Notes: a model not told the origin generated them from the sequence alone. DNA of 42,876 nt from Betaproteobacteria bacterium (GCA_016704895.1 JADIZG010000047.1:1-42876); one strand, 5' to 3'. Positions 28,856-37,493 are shown, counted from the first letter of the stretch. Program-made: numbers and translations.

Positions 28856-29389
28856 ATGCGGAACCCTCTGCCCCCCGACGTGATCGCGACTCCGAGGCGA
28901 CGGCTCCCCACCGCCGCCGCCTTCGCTGTCTGGCTCGCAGCGGCGCCCGCCTGGGCGGTCGCTCCCGGCGAGGCGGCGCCGCCGTTCGCGTTGCCCGACG
29001 GCGGCGGCGCGACGGTGTCGCTCGACAAGCTCAGGGGGCGGGTCGTCTACGTCGACTTCTGGGCGTCGTGGTGCGCGCCGTGCCGCCGGTCGTTCCCCTG
29101 GATGGCCGAGATGCAGCAGAAGTACGGGCCGCAGGGGTTCACGGTCGTCGCGATCAACGTCGACAAGAAGCGCGAGGACGCGGCGAAGTTCCTCGCGGCG
29201 ACGCCCGGCGCGTTCACGATCGTCTACGACCCGGTCGGCACCGTGCCGACCGCGTACGACGTCAAGGGCATGCCGACGTCCTACATCGTCGACCGGAACG
29301 GCAAGGTCGTGTCGGTCGACGCGGGGTTCCGCGACGACACGAAGGCCGCGGCCGAGGCGCGCATCAAGGCCGCGGTGGAGGCGAGATGA
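28856..29389 (+). CDS. TlpA-family thiol-disulfide oxidoreductase
   Basis: 177 residues. Signal peptide about 1-34 (PTAAAFAVWLAAAPAWA), then a thioredoxin fold with FWASWCAPCRRSFPWMAEM: CAPC is the redox-active pair. VVAINVDKKREDAAKFL, GMPTSYIVDRNGKVV with the cis-proline loop, and a C-terminal helix complete it. Periplasmic. First gene of a four-gene set with a DUF4266 lipoprotein, a DUF3570 protein and an FMN transferase; start of the next gene overlaps its stop (ATGA). It may reduce the cysteines of the DUF4266 protein (inference). Confidence 0.93.
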   Translation: MRNPLPPDVIATPRRRLPTAAAFAVWLAAAPAWAVAPGEAAPPFALPDGGGATVSLDKLRGRVVYVDFWASWCAPCRRSFPWMAEMQQKYGPQGFTVVAINVDKKREDAAKFLAATPGAFTIVYDPVGTVPTAYDVKGMPTSYIVDRNGKVVSVDAGFRDDTKAAAEARIKAAVEAR

Positions 29390-29649
29390 CGACGTCCCCC
29401 CGGAGCTCGCTGCGCGAGCGTCGCTCCAGGGGCGCCGTCCAGGGCGTCGCGGTTCTTGCGTTTGCGGTGCTCGTGGCGGGCTGCACGTTCGCGCCGCCGA
29501 AGCCCTGGGAGAAGGGCGAGCTCGCCAGGCCGGCGATGCAGTTCGACGCCGACCGGCTCGAGGCGCGCAACCAGGAGCACGTCTACCAGAGCAAGGAAGC
29601 GGTCTCCGGCGGCTACGGCGTGGGCGGAGGCGGCTGTGGCTGCAACTGA
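29386..29649 (+). CDS. DUF4266 lipoprotein
   Basis: 87 residues. Basic N-terminus, hydrophobic core and lipobox VAGC (Cys33). The mature part has PPKPWEKGELARPAMQFDADRLEARNQEHVYQSKEAVSGGYGVGGGGCGCN in outline: the PWEKG/LA motif, a helix and a glycine-rich end with CGC, all typical of DUF4266. The terminal cysteines could bind metal or take part in disulfide exchange with the TlpA protein encoded just upstream. Overlaps both neighbours (ATGA before, 14 bases after). Function unproven. Confidence 0.9.
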   Translation: MTTSPRSSLRERRSRGAVQGVAVLAFAVLVAGCTFAPPKPWEKGELARPAMQFDADRLEARNQEHVYQSKEAVSGGYGVGGGGCGCN

Positions 29650-30742
29650 TCGCGGGTCCGTGCGCGCGCTGATGGCGGCGGCGCTCGCGCTGCCGGGCAT
29701 CGCGCCGCCCGCGTCGGCGCAGACGATGCCCGACGAAGGCGTCGTCTCGCTGCGTTACCTGGACTACCGCGACTGGCAGCCGGGCGCGGACCGGATGCGC
29801 GTCGAATCGCCGTCGTTCTACGTGATGAAGCCGTTCGGCGGGAGCTGGGTCGCCGAGGGCAGCGTCGTGTACGACGCGATGTCGGGCGCGTCTCCGCGCT
29901 ACTTCAACACGCTGTCGGGCGCCTCGGTCACCGAATACCGCACCGCCGCGGACGCGAAGCTCACGAAGTACTTCGACCGTTATGCGATCGGCGTGGGCGG
30001 CGTCGTCTCGTCCGAGCGCGACTACCTGTCGCGCGGCGGCGGCTTCGACGCGCGCTGGTGGACCGAGGATCGCAACACGACGGTCGCGTTCAGCTTCGCC
30101 GGCACCGCCGACACGATCAATCCGGTCAACGAGGTCGTCGTCGACGCGAAGAAGCACACGCTCGATTTCCTGGTCGGCATCACGCAGGCGATCAACCCGA
30201 ACGCGATCGTCCAGTCGAACGTCACGTACTCGCAGGGGCACGGCTACTACAGCGATCCGTACAAGCTCCTGGACACGCGTCCCGACCGGCGCCGGGTGCT
30301 CGCGTGGCTCACGCGCTGGAACCAGGCGGTACCGTCCGTCGACGGGACGCTGAAGCTCGCCTTCCGGCTGCTCGACGACTCGTTCGGCTCGACGTCGGTG
30401 ATGGCCGGGGCGGAGTGGGCGCAGGCGTTGCCGTACGGCTTCACGGTCACGCCGGGCCTGCGCTACTACACGCAGAGCGCAGCCGACTTCTACAGGAACC
30501 CGCCGTTCCCGACCGGATACGTGCCGGGCGAGTACTACACGGCGGACACGCGGCTGTCCGCGTTCGGCGCGTTCACCGGCTCGCTCAAGGTCGCGAAGTC
30601 GTTCGCCGACGGCTGGTCCGCGGACCTGCGCGTCGACCTCTATCGCCAGCGCGCGTCGTGGCGGCTGGGCGGCGACGGCAGCCCCGGCCTCGAGACGTTC
30701 TCGGCGCGCTGGATCCAGGCCGGCGTCTCCAAGACGTTCTGA
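29636..30742 (+). CDS. DUF3570 outer-membrane barrel-like protein
   Basis: 368 residues from the GTG at 29636, which lies inside the 3' end of the DUF4266 gene. Signal peptide about 1-29 (LMAAALALPGIAPPASAQ). The mature sequence is alternating strands with aromatic girdles (LRYLDYRDWQPG, YAIGVGGVVSSERDYLS, NTTVAFSFAGTADTINP, VQSNVTYSQGHGYYSDPYK, FTVTPGLRYYTQSAADFY) and ends WIQAGVSKTF, the C-terminal phenylalanine expected of barrel proteins. DUF3570 by overall pattern and by its cassette. Cargo or partner unknown. Confidence 0.9.
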   Translation: MAATDRGSVRALMAAALALPGIAPPASAQTMPDEGVVSLRYLDYRDWQPGADRMRVESPSFYVMKPFGGSWVAEGSVVYDAMSGASPRYFNTLSGASVTEYRTAADAKLTKYFDRYAIGVGGVVSSERDYLSRGGGFDARWWTEDRNTTVAFSFAGTADTINPVNEVVVDAKKHTLDFLVGITQAINPNAIVQSNVTYSQGHGYYSDPYKLLDTRPDRRRVLAWLTRWNQAVPSVDGTLKLAFRLLDDSFGSTSVMAGAEWAQALPYGFTVTPGLRYYTQSAADFYRNPPFPTGYVPGEYYTADTRLSAFGAFTGSLKVAKSFADGWSADLRVDLYRQRASWRLGGDGSPGLETFSARWIQAGVSKTF

Positions 30743-30807
30743 CGCGCGACCCGCCGCGACGAGGCGGCTTGCGCGCCGCTCCACGGGCTCCGACGACGGG
30801 ATCGAAC

Positions 30808-31731
30808 TTGCGGAGCGTCACGCTGCACCGGTTCGAGTTCCGCGCGATGGCGTCGGTGCACGAGCTCCTGCTCGCCGCGCCCGATCGCGCGCTCGCCGAG
30901 TCCGCCGCCCGCGCGGCGATCGCCGACGTCGAGCGGATCGAGGCGAAGTACTCGCGCTACCGCGACGCGAGCGTCGTCTCGACGATCAACCGCGCGGCCG
31001 GCGGCGCGCCGGTCGCGATCGACGCCGAGACCGCGGCGCTGCTCCGCTACGCCGACGCGTGCCACCGCGAGTCCTCGGGCCGCTTCGACGTCACCTCGGG
31101 CGCGCTGCGGCGCGCCTGGGACTTCCGGCGCGACCCGCCCCGCGTCCCCGACGCGCGCGAGATCGAGGCGCTGCTGCCGCTCGTCGACTGGCGCGGCGTC
31201 GAATGGAACGACCACGCGATCCGCCTGCCTCGCAGCGGCATGGAGATCGACTTCGGCGGCATCGGCAAGGAATACGCGGCGGATCGCGCCGCGGCGATCG
31301 CGATCGCCGCCGGCATCGCGCACGGCTTCGTCAACCTCGCCGGCGACGTGCGCGTGTGGGGCGGCCGCCCGGAGGGCGCGCCGTGGCGCGTCGGCATCCG
31401 CCATCCGCGGATCGAGGGCGAGACGATCGGCGGGATCGAGATCGCCGACGGCGCGGTCGCGACGAGCGGCGACTACGAGCGGTGTTTCGAGGCCGGTGGC
31501 CGGCGCTACTGCCACATCCTGGACGCGACGACCGGGTGGCCGGTGCAGGGCTGGCGCTCGGTCTCGGTCGCCGCGCCGCTGTGCGTCGTGGCGGGCAGCG
31601 GCGCGACGGTCGGCATGCTGCTGGGCGACGCGGCGCCGGCATGGCTCGACGCGCAGGGCGTCGACTGGCTCGGCGTCGACGCGGCGGGGCACATCCGGAA
31701 GCCCGCCGATCCGCGAACCCCGTCGGCCTGA
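30808..31731 (+). CDS. apbE: FAD:protein FMN transferase (ApbE)
   Basis: 307 residues. ApbE enzymes attach FMN covalently to threonines of exported redox proteins. Motifs: FRAMASVHELL, CHRESSGRFDVTSGALRRAWDF, MEIDFGGIGKEYAADRAAAIA, FVNLAGDVRVWGG, GGIEIADGAVATSGDYERCF and CHILDATTGWPVQG. The TTG at 30808 is preferred because ATG 30847 would remove the first strand; GGGA sits about six bases upstream. No clear signal peptide, so cytoplasmic or with a non-classical route. The TGA stop (31729-31731) lies inside a REP palindrome. Fourth gene of the TlpA cassette; its flavinylation target is not evident in the window. Confidence 0.92.
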   Translation: MRSVTLHRFEFRAMASVHELLLAAPDRALAESAARAAIADVERIEAKYSRYRDASVVSTINRAAGGAPVAIDAETAALLRYADACHRESSGRFDVTSGALRRAWDFRRDPPRVPDAREIEALLPLVDWRGVEWNDHAIRLPRSGMEIDFGGIGKEYAADRAAAIAIAAGIAHGFVNLAGDVRVWGGRPEGAPWRVGIRHPRIEGETIGGIEIADGAVATSGDYERCFEAGGRRYCHILDATTGWPVQGWRSVSVAAPLCVVAGSGATVGMLLGDAAPAWLDAQGVDWLGVDAAGHIRKPADPRTPSA

Positions 31732-31781
31732 AGGCCGACCCACAGTTGCGCGGGGCTTCGTGGGTCGGCCTTCAGGCCGAC
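31722..31781. repeat. Inverted REP-like pair between convergent genes
   Basis: GTCGGCCTGAAGGCCGAC plus CCAC (31722-31743) and its exact inverse (31760-31781), 16 bases apart, able to fold into one long hairpin. They are variants of the pair at 4352-4496 with compensatory changes on both arms of the palindrome. The apbE stop is in the left copy, and a TGA for the opposite gene is in the right copy. Confidence 0.85.
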
Positions 31782-33564
31782 GCGGGGGGGCCCCCAGGCC
31801 CCGACGCGGCGAGCAGAATCCGGTGCCCTCGACCGCCCAGCCCTTCGTCGTCGTGAAGTCCTGGTAGGTGAGGAAGTCGGTCGAGAACCGGTGGTTCGGG
31901 GCGTTGGTCTGCCCGTGGTTGTACATCCGGTAGACCGGCGTCGTGCCGACCGGGCAGACGCCGGCCGTGGGCACCGCGATGTAGAACGCGATCTTCTCGT
32001 ATACCCATGCCGGATTGAGCTTGAGCCCGTCGCATTCGACCGGGTTGGCCGTGTAGAAGTGCGAGCTCTTCGTCCCGAACGTGCCCGGCGTCGTGAAGAA
32101 GCGGCAGACCGGCACCGTGCCGGTCGTCGGGCCGTTCCAGGCGTTGAACGCGCGCTTGGTGCGCAGGAACGCGAAGTTGTACGCGCCCCCGTCGAGGCCC
32201 GTGATCTCGTCGGTATCCGCGGTCATGAAGTAGTGGCCGAAGCCCGCGTTGTGATACTCGACGACCGCAACCTTGTTCGCCGTCGGCGCGACGCTCGTGC
32301 CGGTGCCCGACAGCGACACCGTGTGCGGGCTGCCGGGGGCGTTCGACGCGACCGTGATGCTGCCGCTGCGCGCGCCCGCGGCGAGCGGCCTGAACGCGAC
32401 GGTCACCTTGCAGTTCGAGCCCGCGACGACGACACCGCAGGTGTTGCCGACGATCGGGAACTCTGACGCCGAGCTGGACAGCACGCTCGTAATCGTCGCC
32501 GACGCCGTGCCCGTGCTGTTGATCGTGATCTGCGTGCCGGCGGTCTGCACGCCCACCGCCGACGAGCCCAGGTTCGCGCTCGCCGGGACGCTCAGCGCAG
32601 GAGAGCCCGCGACGGTCTGGCCGGTGCCGCTCACCGCGAACGATTGCGGGCTGCCGGTGCCGTTGCTCGTGACCGTGATCTGGCCGTTGCGCGCGCCGGA
32701 CGCGGCGGGCGAGAACTGGACGCTCACCGTGCACGACGAGCCCGCGCCGACGGTCGCGCCGTCGGTGCAGGTCCGGCTCACGATCGCGAACTCGGACGGG
32801 TTGCTGCTCGTCACCGTCGTGATCTGGGCCGCGGCGGTGCCGGTGCTGCTGATCGTCTTCGCCACGACCGAGCTCGACGCGCCGACGTTCACCGTGCCGA
32901 AGTTCGTCGCCGCCGGCATCGTGAGGGCGGGCGTCCCCGCGCCGCCGGTCTGCCCGGTGCCGCTCACCGCGAACGACTGCGGGCTGCCGACGCCGTTGCT
33001 GACGATCGTGATCTGGCCGTTGCGCACGCCGGTCGCGGCCGGCGTGAACTGAACCTGCACCGTGCACGACTGGGTCGGGTTGACGTAGGCGCCTGCAGTG
33101 CAGGTGCCGCCGACGATCGCGAACTCCAGCGCGTTGCTGCTCGTCACCGACGTGAGCTGGACCGAGGCGTTGCCGATGCTGTTGATCGTCTTCGTGACGA
33201 CGGCGCTGCCGACGCCGACGTTCACCGTGCCGAAGTTATGCGCCGTCGGCATCGAGAGCAGGCTCGTCACACCGCCCACGAACGTCTGCAGATAGCCGGC
33301 GATGAGCATCAAGTCGTTGTCCGTCAGGAGCCCCATGTTGTACGCGGGACGCAGGTCGTCCGTCATGTCCCCGACGGTGTCCATGGCGTTCTTGGTGATC
33401 TGCCAGTCTTTTCCGCCGAGCACGTTGTCCTTGTTGTTCGCCGGATTGCCGTGACAGCCCTGGCACCACGTCACGTATTTCTGCTGGCCCGTCTGCGCGA
33501 GCGCGGCGGGCGCTGCGACGAGGGCGGCGAGGAGGACGGCGACGAGGGCGCGGAACGGGGACAT
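31772..33564 (-). CDS. Secreted c-type cytochrome with three choice-of-anchor D Ig-like repeats and DUF5648 domain
   Basis: About 597 residues. Signal peptide 1-23 (LVAVLLAALVAAPAALAQ), then a small cytochrome c domain with CQGCH (Cys34, Cys37, His38) and PAYNMGLLTDNDLMLIAGYLQTF. Three Ig-like repeats of about 105 residues follow (NFGTVNVG...SCTVQVQFTPAATGVRNGQITIVSN; ...SFAVSGTGQ). The C-terminal DUF5648 region reads VVEYHNAGFGHYFMTADTDEITGLDGG and VYRMYNHGQTNAPNHRFSTDFLTYQDFTTTKGW. The protein should end near FCSPR. As written the frame runs on to 30640 antisense to apbE; a base lost in the G7C5 run (31783-31796) would bring in TGA 31774-31772. Role may be extracellular electron transfer or surface binding (inference). 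Confidence 0.85.
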
Positions 33565-33627
33565 GGCGGTTCGAGGCTCCAGCAACGGGGCAAACAGCCC
33601 GACGGGCACCGGCATTCCGGCCCAGGC

Positions 33628-33657
33628 TATTCCAATGTCATAGTATTCCAATGTCAT
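33628..33657 (-). promoter_or_regulatory. Paired 14-base direct repeats upstream of the cytochrome gene
   Basis: TATTCCAATGTCAT at 33628-33641 and again at 33644-33657, a 16-base period. On the gene's strand each copy reads ATGACATTGGAATA. A 13/14 match (ATGACATTGGCATA) lies at 28825-28838 over the TlpA operon promoter. Likely binding sites for a common regulator. The remainder of 33565-33790 holds no gene that I can see. Confidence 0.5.
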
Positions 33658-33790
33658 GACTGCTTGGCAAGGGACCGCCCATCGGCTGACCGAGAATGGC
33701 GTTGGCGCAGCCAGGAGGCGGGCAAGCGGGTGCGCGCACCATTCTGGTGCCGATGTATCCAATCTCGCCGCGACGGGCTAGACTTCGTCT

Positions 33791-33845
33791 CGGTCGCGCC
33801 GAGTTGAACCAGCTTGCGGGCGCGTTAAAAATCCGGCTAAAGCGG
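33791..33845 (+). ncRNA. SAM-II-like riboswitch upstream of metX
   Basis: The leader of the MetX-MetW gene matches the SAM-II (metA motif) aptamer. P1 pairs CGCGCC (33795-33800) with GGCGCG (33819-33824). The loop GAGTTGAACC corresponds to the conserved GAUUUAACC, TTGCGGGCGCG to UUGCAAGCGCG, TTAAAAATCC to UGAUAAAUGU, and GGCTAAAG to the invariant GCUAAA that makes the pseudoknot. Spacing of these blocks is as in known SAM-II RNAs. It lies 85-135 bases before the gene start, and SAM-II RNAs typically control metA/metX. High SAM would lower translation. Confidence 0.82.
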
Positions 33846-33877
33846 AAGCGGTCCCCCGGGTCCGAATTCGCTTCCGC
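33842..33877 (+). promoter_or_regulatory. Hairpin after the aptamer (possible expression platform)
   Basis: GCGGAAGCG (33842-33850) pairs perfectly with CGCTTCCGC (33869-33877). CCCCCG (33853-33858) can instead pair with CGGGGG (33878-33883), so two alternative folds exist. The left arm touches the 3' end of the aptamer. No T tract. Confidence 0.45.
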
Positions 33878-33928
33878 CGGGGGCGAGGCCGGGCGCAAGC
33901 CGTCCCGGAGGGGGTCGCTGGAAGCGCG

Positions 33929-35782
33929 ATGGTGAGCTTTGCCGAAACGACGGGCGGCACGGAGCCGCGGACCGGAGACGGCCGCTCGGTCGGCGTCGTC
34001 AAGCCGCAGCTCGCCCGTTTCGACACCCCGTTGAAGCTCGCCTGCGGCAAGTCGCTGCCGTCCTACGAGCTCGCCTACGAAACCTACGGGGAGCTCAACG
34101 CGCGCCGCAACAACGCGGTCCTCATCTGCCACGCGCTCAACGCGTCGCACCACGTCGCGGGAACCTGGGAGGACGAGCCGGACAACGTCGGCTGGTGGGA
34201 CAACATGGTCGGGCCGGGCAAGCCGGTCGACACCAACCGGTTCTTCGTCGTCGGCGTCAACAACCTGGGCAGCTGTTTCGGATCGTCCGGCCCGAGCACG
34301 GTCAATCCCGCGACCGGGAAGGTCTGGGGCGCCGATTTCCCGCTGGTCACCGTCGAGGACTGGGTCGACACGCAGGCGCGGCTCGCCGATCACCTCGGCA
34401 TCGACGACTGGGCCGCCGTCATGGGCGGCAGCCTCGGCGGCATGCAGGCGCTGTGCTGGGCGACGCGCTATCCGGGACGCATCCGCAACGCGCTGGTGAT
34501 CGCCGCCGCGCCGAACCTCTCGGCCGAGAACATCGCGTTCAACGAGGTCGCGCGCCAGGCGATCCTGACGGACCCGGATTTCCACGAGGGCCACTTCGCC
34601 GAGGCCGGCACGCTGCCCCGCAGGGGGCTGCGCGTCGCGCGGATGATCGGTCACATCACGTACCTGTCCGACGAGCAGATGGAGGCGAAGTTCGGCCGCC
34701 AGCTCCGCGAGGGCCTCAAGTTCAGCTTCGCGCCCGAGTTCCAGATCGAGAGCTACCTGCGCCACCAGGGCGAGAAGTTCGCCGACTACTACGACGCGAA
34801 CACCTACCTGCGCATCACCAAGGCGCTCGACTACTTCGATCCGGCGCTCGCGACCGGCGGCGACCTGGTGCGCGCGCTCGCGCCCGCCGCGTGCCGGTTC
34901 CTCGTCGTGTCGTTCACCACCGACTGGCGCTTCCCGCCGTCGCGCTCGCGCGAGATCGTCGAGGCGCTGGTCGCGAACCGTCACGACGTCACCTACGCGG
35001 AGATCGTCGCGCCGCACGGCCACGACGCGTTCCTGCTCGACAGCGAGCAGTACCACGCCGTCGTGCGCGCGTGCTTCGATCGCATCGCGCACGACTTCAA
35101 GGACTACTCGACGTTCCGGCTGGGCCAGTCCTTCACGCAGGCGCTCGCCGAGCGCACGAAGGTCTCGCAGCGCACCGACTACGCGACGATCGCCGGCTGG
35201 ATCGGCGAGGGCGCGAACGTCCTCGACCTCGGTTGCGGCGACGGCAGCCTGCTCGCGTACCTCGCGCGCGAGCGCAACGCACGCGGCTACGGCGTGGAGA
35301 TCGGCGACGCCGGCGTCCGCGCGTCGATCGGCGCCGGCGTCAACGTGATCCAGCGCGACCTCGAGGGCGGGCTGAAGGGCTTCGCGGACGACGCGTTCGA
35401 CTGCGTGATCCTGTCGCAGACGCTGCAGGCGATGAAGCGGATCGAGACGATCATCGCCGAGATGCTGCGCGTCGGCCGCGAGGCGATCGTCTCGTTCCCG
35501 AACTTCGGCCACTGGCGCCACCGCCTGCAGATCCTGCGCGGACGCATGCCGGTGTCGGAGAGCCTGCCCTACCAGTGGTTCGACACGCCGAACGTCCACC
35601 TGTGCACGGTCGCCGACTTCGACGCGTTCCTGGGGGAACGGGGCCTCGAAGTGCTCGATCGCGTCGTGCTCGCCGGCGGCAGGGAGGTCGGCTCGCTGCC
35701 GAACCTGCTGGGCGAGCTCGCGATCTACCGGTTCCGCCGCCGCGGCGCGCCGCGTTCCGCCGCGCCGCGCGGTCACGCGTGA
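33929..35782 (+). CDS. metX: Homoserine O-acyltransferase MetX fused to MetW
   Basis: 617 residues, two methionine-pathway proteins in one frame. Residues about 25-390 are MetX: YELAYETYGELNARRNNAVLICHALNASHHVAG, GGSLGGMQA with nucleophile Ser168, FTTDWRFPPSRSREI (Asp) and PHGHDAFLLDS (His) complete the alpha/beta-hydrolase triad. It acylates homoserine. From about 414 MetW follows: TDYATIAGWIGEGANVLDLGCGDGSLLAYLA (SAM-type fold), DCVILSQTLQAMKR, VSFPNFGHWRHRLQILRGRMP and LPYQWFDTPNVHLCT. No ATG, GTG or TTG in frame lies between the halves, so the fusion looks genuine, without a lost start. MetX and MetW are normally adjacent separate genes. A SAM-II-like riboswitch precedes it. Confidence 0.94.
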   Translation: MVSFAETTGGTEPRTGDGRSVGVVKPQLARFDTPLKLACGKSLPSYELAYETYGELNARRNNAVLICHALNASHHVAGTWEDEPDNVGWWDNMVGPGKPVDTNRFFVVGVNNLGSCFGSSGPSTVNPATGKVWGADFPLVTVEDWVDTQARLADHLGIDDWAAVMGGSLGGMQALCWATRYPGRIRNALVIAAAPNLSAENIAFNEVARQAILTDPDFHEGHFAEAGTLPRRGLRVARMIGHITYLSDEQMEAKFGRQLREGLKFSFAPEFQIESYLRHQGEKFADYYDANTYLRITKALDYFDPALATGGDLVRALAPAACRFLVVSFTTDWRFPPSRSREIVEALVANRHDVTYAEIVAPHGHDAFLLDSEQYHAVVRACFDRIAHDFKDYSTFRLGQSFTQALAERTKVSQRTDYATIAGWIGEGANVLDLGCGDGSLLAYLARERNARGYGVEIGDAGVRASIGAGVNVIQRDLEGGLKGFADDAFDCVILSQTLQAMKRIETIIAEMLRVGREAIVSFPNFGHWRHRLQILRGRMPVSESLPYQWFDTPNVHLCTVADFDAFLGERGLEVLDRVVLAGGREVGSLPNLLGELAIYRFRRRGAPRSAAPRGHA

Positions 35783-35810
35783 CGCGATCCGGGCGCGGCG
35801 CGGTGCCGCG

Positions 35811-37322
35811 ATGACGCCCGACGCGGCGCGGACGCCGCTCCTGAAGAGCAAGCTCTTCTGGGTCGGCGTGCTGTACTTCTCTGAAGGCTTCCCGCTCGGC
35901 GTCTTCTACGAGATCTTCCCGGTCTATTTCCGCCAGCAGGGCGTCGAGCTCCGGCAGATCGGCGTGCTCTCGCTGCTCGGCCTCGCGTGGACGCTCAAGT
36001 TCCTGTGGGCGCCGGCGATCGACTACTGGCGCCACCACCGCCGCTGGATGGCCGCGGTCGACGTCGGCATGGGGATCGTGATGATCCACTTCGCGATGCA
36101 GGCGGGCTTCGGCCCGTCGGTGTGGGTGGCGATCGGGGTGTTCACGATGCTGTCGGCGACCAACGACGTCGCGATCGACGGCTACACGATCGAGCTCCTG
36201 TCGAAGGACGAGCTCGGGCTCGCCAACGGCGTGCGCATCGGCATGTACCGCGTCGGCATGCTCGCGTCGGGCGCCGTGCTGATGGCTTCCGACGCGCTCG
36301 GCTGGAGCGGCGCGTTCGTCTGCGCGGCCGTGATCTTCTTCGGACTCGCGGTCGTGAGCCTCGTCGCGCCGCCGGAACGGCAGGTCGTCGTGCCGCGCGC
36401 GTCGCTCGCCGCCGAGCTCGCGACGATCGCGCACTCGCCGTTCGCGCTCGCCGTCGTCGCCGGCTTCGCGCTGGGGATCGTCTGGCTCGCCGACGGCGCC
36501 GTCGGCTGGTCGAAGCGCGTGCCCGCGTTCTGGGCGTGGGCGATCGCCGGGTCGCTCGCGCTCGCCGGACTGGTCGCGCTCGCGGGGCGCGCCCGAGCGG
36601 CGCCCTCGCCGCCGGTGCGTACCGCTTCCGACACGCCGGCCCCAGGCGGCGACGCGCTCGCCGGCGGCGTCGTGTTCGGCGCGCTGATGGAACTGGTGCG
36701 CCGTCCGGGCATCGTGCCGGTGCTCCTGTTCATCCTGATCTTCAAGCTGCCCGACGCCGCGATGGGCTTCATGGTGAAGCCGTTCTGGGTCGACGCGGGA
36801 TTCACGGCGGCGCAGATCGGCCTCGTGTCGGTCAACATCGGCCTCGCGCTGTCGATCGCGGGCGGCGTCGCCGGCGGCTGGATCACCGATCGCATCGGCA
36901 TCCTGCACGCGCTGTGGATCCTCGGGCTCGTGCAGGCGGCGTCGAACCTGGGCTACTGGGCGGCGGCGCTCGCGCTCCCGCTGGCCGCGCCGGGCATGCC
37001 GGTCGCCGCGTCGCACCAGGCGATCCTGTACTCGGCGTCCGCGATCGAGTCGTTCACCGGGGGGCTCGGCACCGCCGCGTTCCTCGCGTTCCTGATGGCG
37101 ATCGTGCGCAAGGACCGCGCCGCGACCGAGTACGCGCTGCTCTCGTCGGTGTTCGCGCTGTCGCGCTCGGTGGCCGGATGGGCGGGCGGGCTGGGCGCGC
37201 AGTCGATGGGCTATGCGAACTGGTTCCTGCTCACGTTCTTCCTCGTCTTCCCGGCGCTCCTGCTCCTGCCGTGGGTGCGCCGGATGCTCGACCGGCAGTC
37301 GGAGCGCGACGAAGCCGCCTGA
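35811..37322 (+). CDS. ampG: MFS permease, AmpG-like (muropeptide transporter)
   Basis: 503 residues, about 12-14 TM helices. The opening FWVGVLYFSEGFPLGVFYEIFPVYFRQQGVELRQIGVLSLLGLAWTLKFLWAPAIDY and the SATNDVAIDGYTIELL motif are typical of AmpG, which imports anhydromuropeptides from the periplasm for recycling and influences beta-lactamase induction. A soluble loop rich in Ala/Pro/Thr lies about 265-285. It follows metX/metW by 28 bases, an arrangement usual in betaproteobacteria, so it may be under the same leader. Substrate assignment by family only. Confidence 0.85.
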   Translation: MTPDAARTPLLKSKLFWVGVLYFSEGFPLGVFYEIFPVYFRQQGVELRQIGVLSLLGLAWTLKFLWAPAIDYWRHHRRWMAAVDVGMGIVMIHFAMQAGFGPSVWVAIGVFTMLSATNDVAIDGYTIELLSKDELGLANGVRIGMYRVGMLASGAVLMASDALGWSGAFVCAAVIFFGLAVVSLVAPPERQVVVPRASLAAELATIAHSPFALAVVAGFALGIVWLADGAVGWSKRVPAFWAWAIAGSLALAGLVALAGRARAAPSPPVRTASDTPAPGGDALAGGVVFGALMELVRRPGIVPVLLFILIFKLPDAAMGFMVKPFWVDAGFTAAQIGLVSVNIGLALSIAGGVAGGWITDRIGILHALWILGLVQAASNLGYWAAALALPLAAPGMPVAASHQAILYSASAIESFTGGLGTAAFLAFLMAIVRKDRAATEYALLSSVFALSRSVAGWAGGLGAQSMGYANWFLLTFFLVFPALLLLPWVRRMLDRQSERDEAA

Positions 37323-37493
37323 CGCGCCGGACCGGGCTGGCACCGGAATTGCAGCGCCCGCAGGGGAAGGCCCGACGTCGCGGCAATGAAACGGGGCCGC
37401 GGCCTGTTTACTGGCGGCCGAAACCGGCCCACCCTTTGCCGCAGGGGGCCGCCCGGTCCCGATGCCACGCCAACCGTCTCGTTCCGGCCAACG

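Noticed and set aside
30640..31771. Extension of the cytochrome protein antisense through apbE
   Set aside because: Sequence after FCSPR is arginine/proline-rich and mirrors apbE; a homopolymer indel explains the missing stop.
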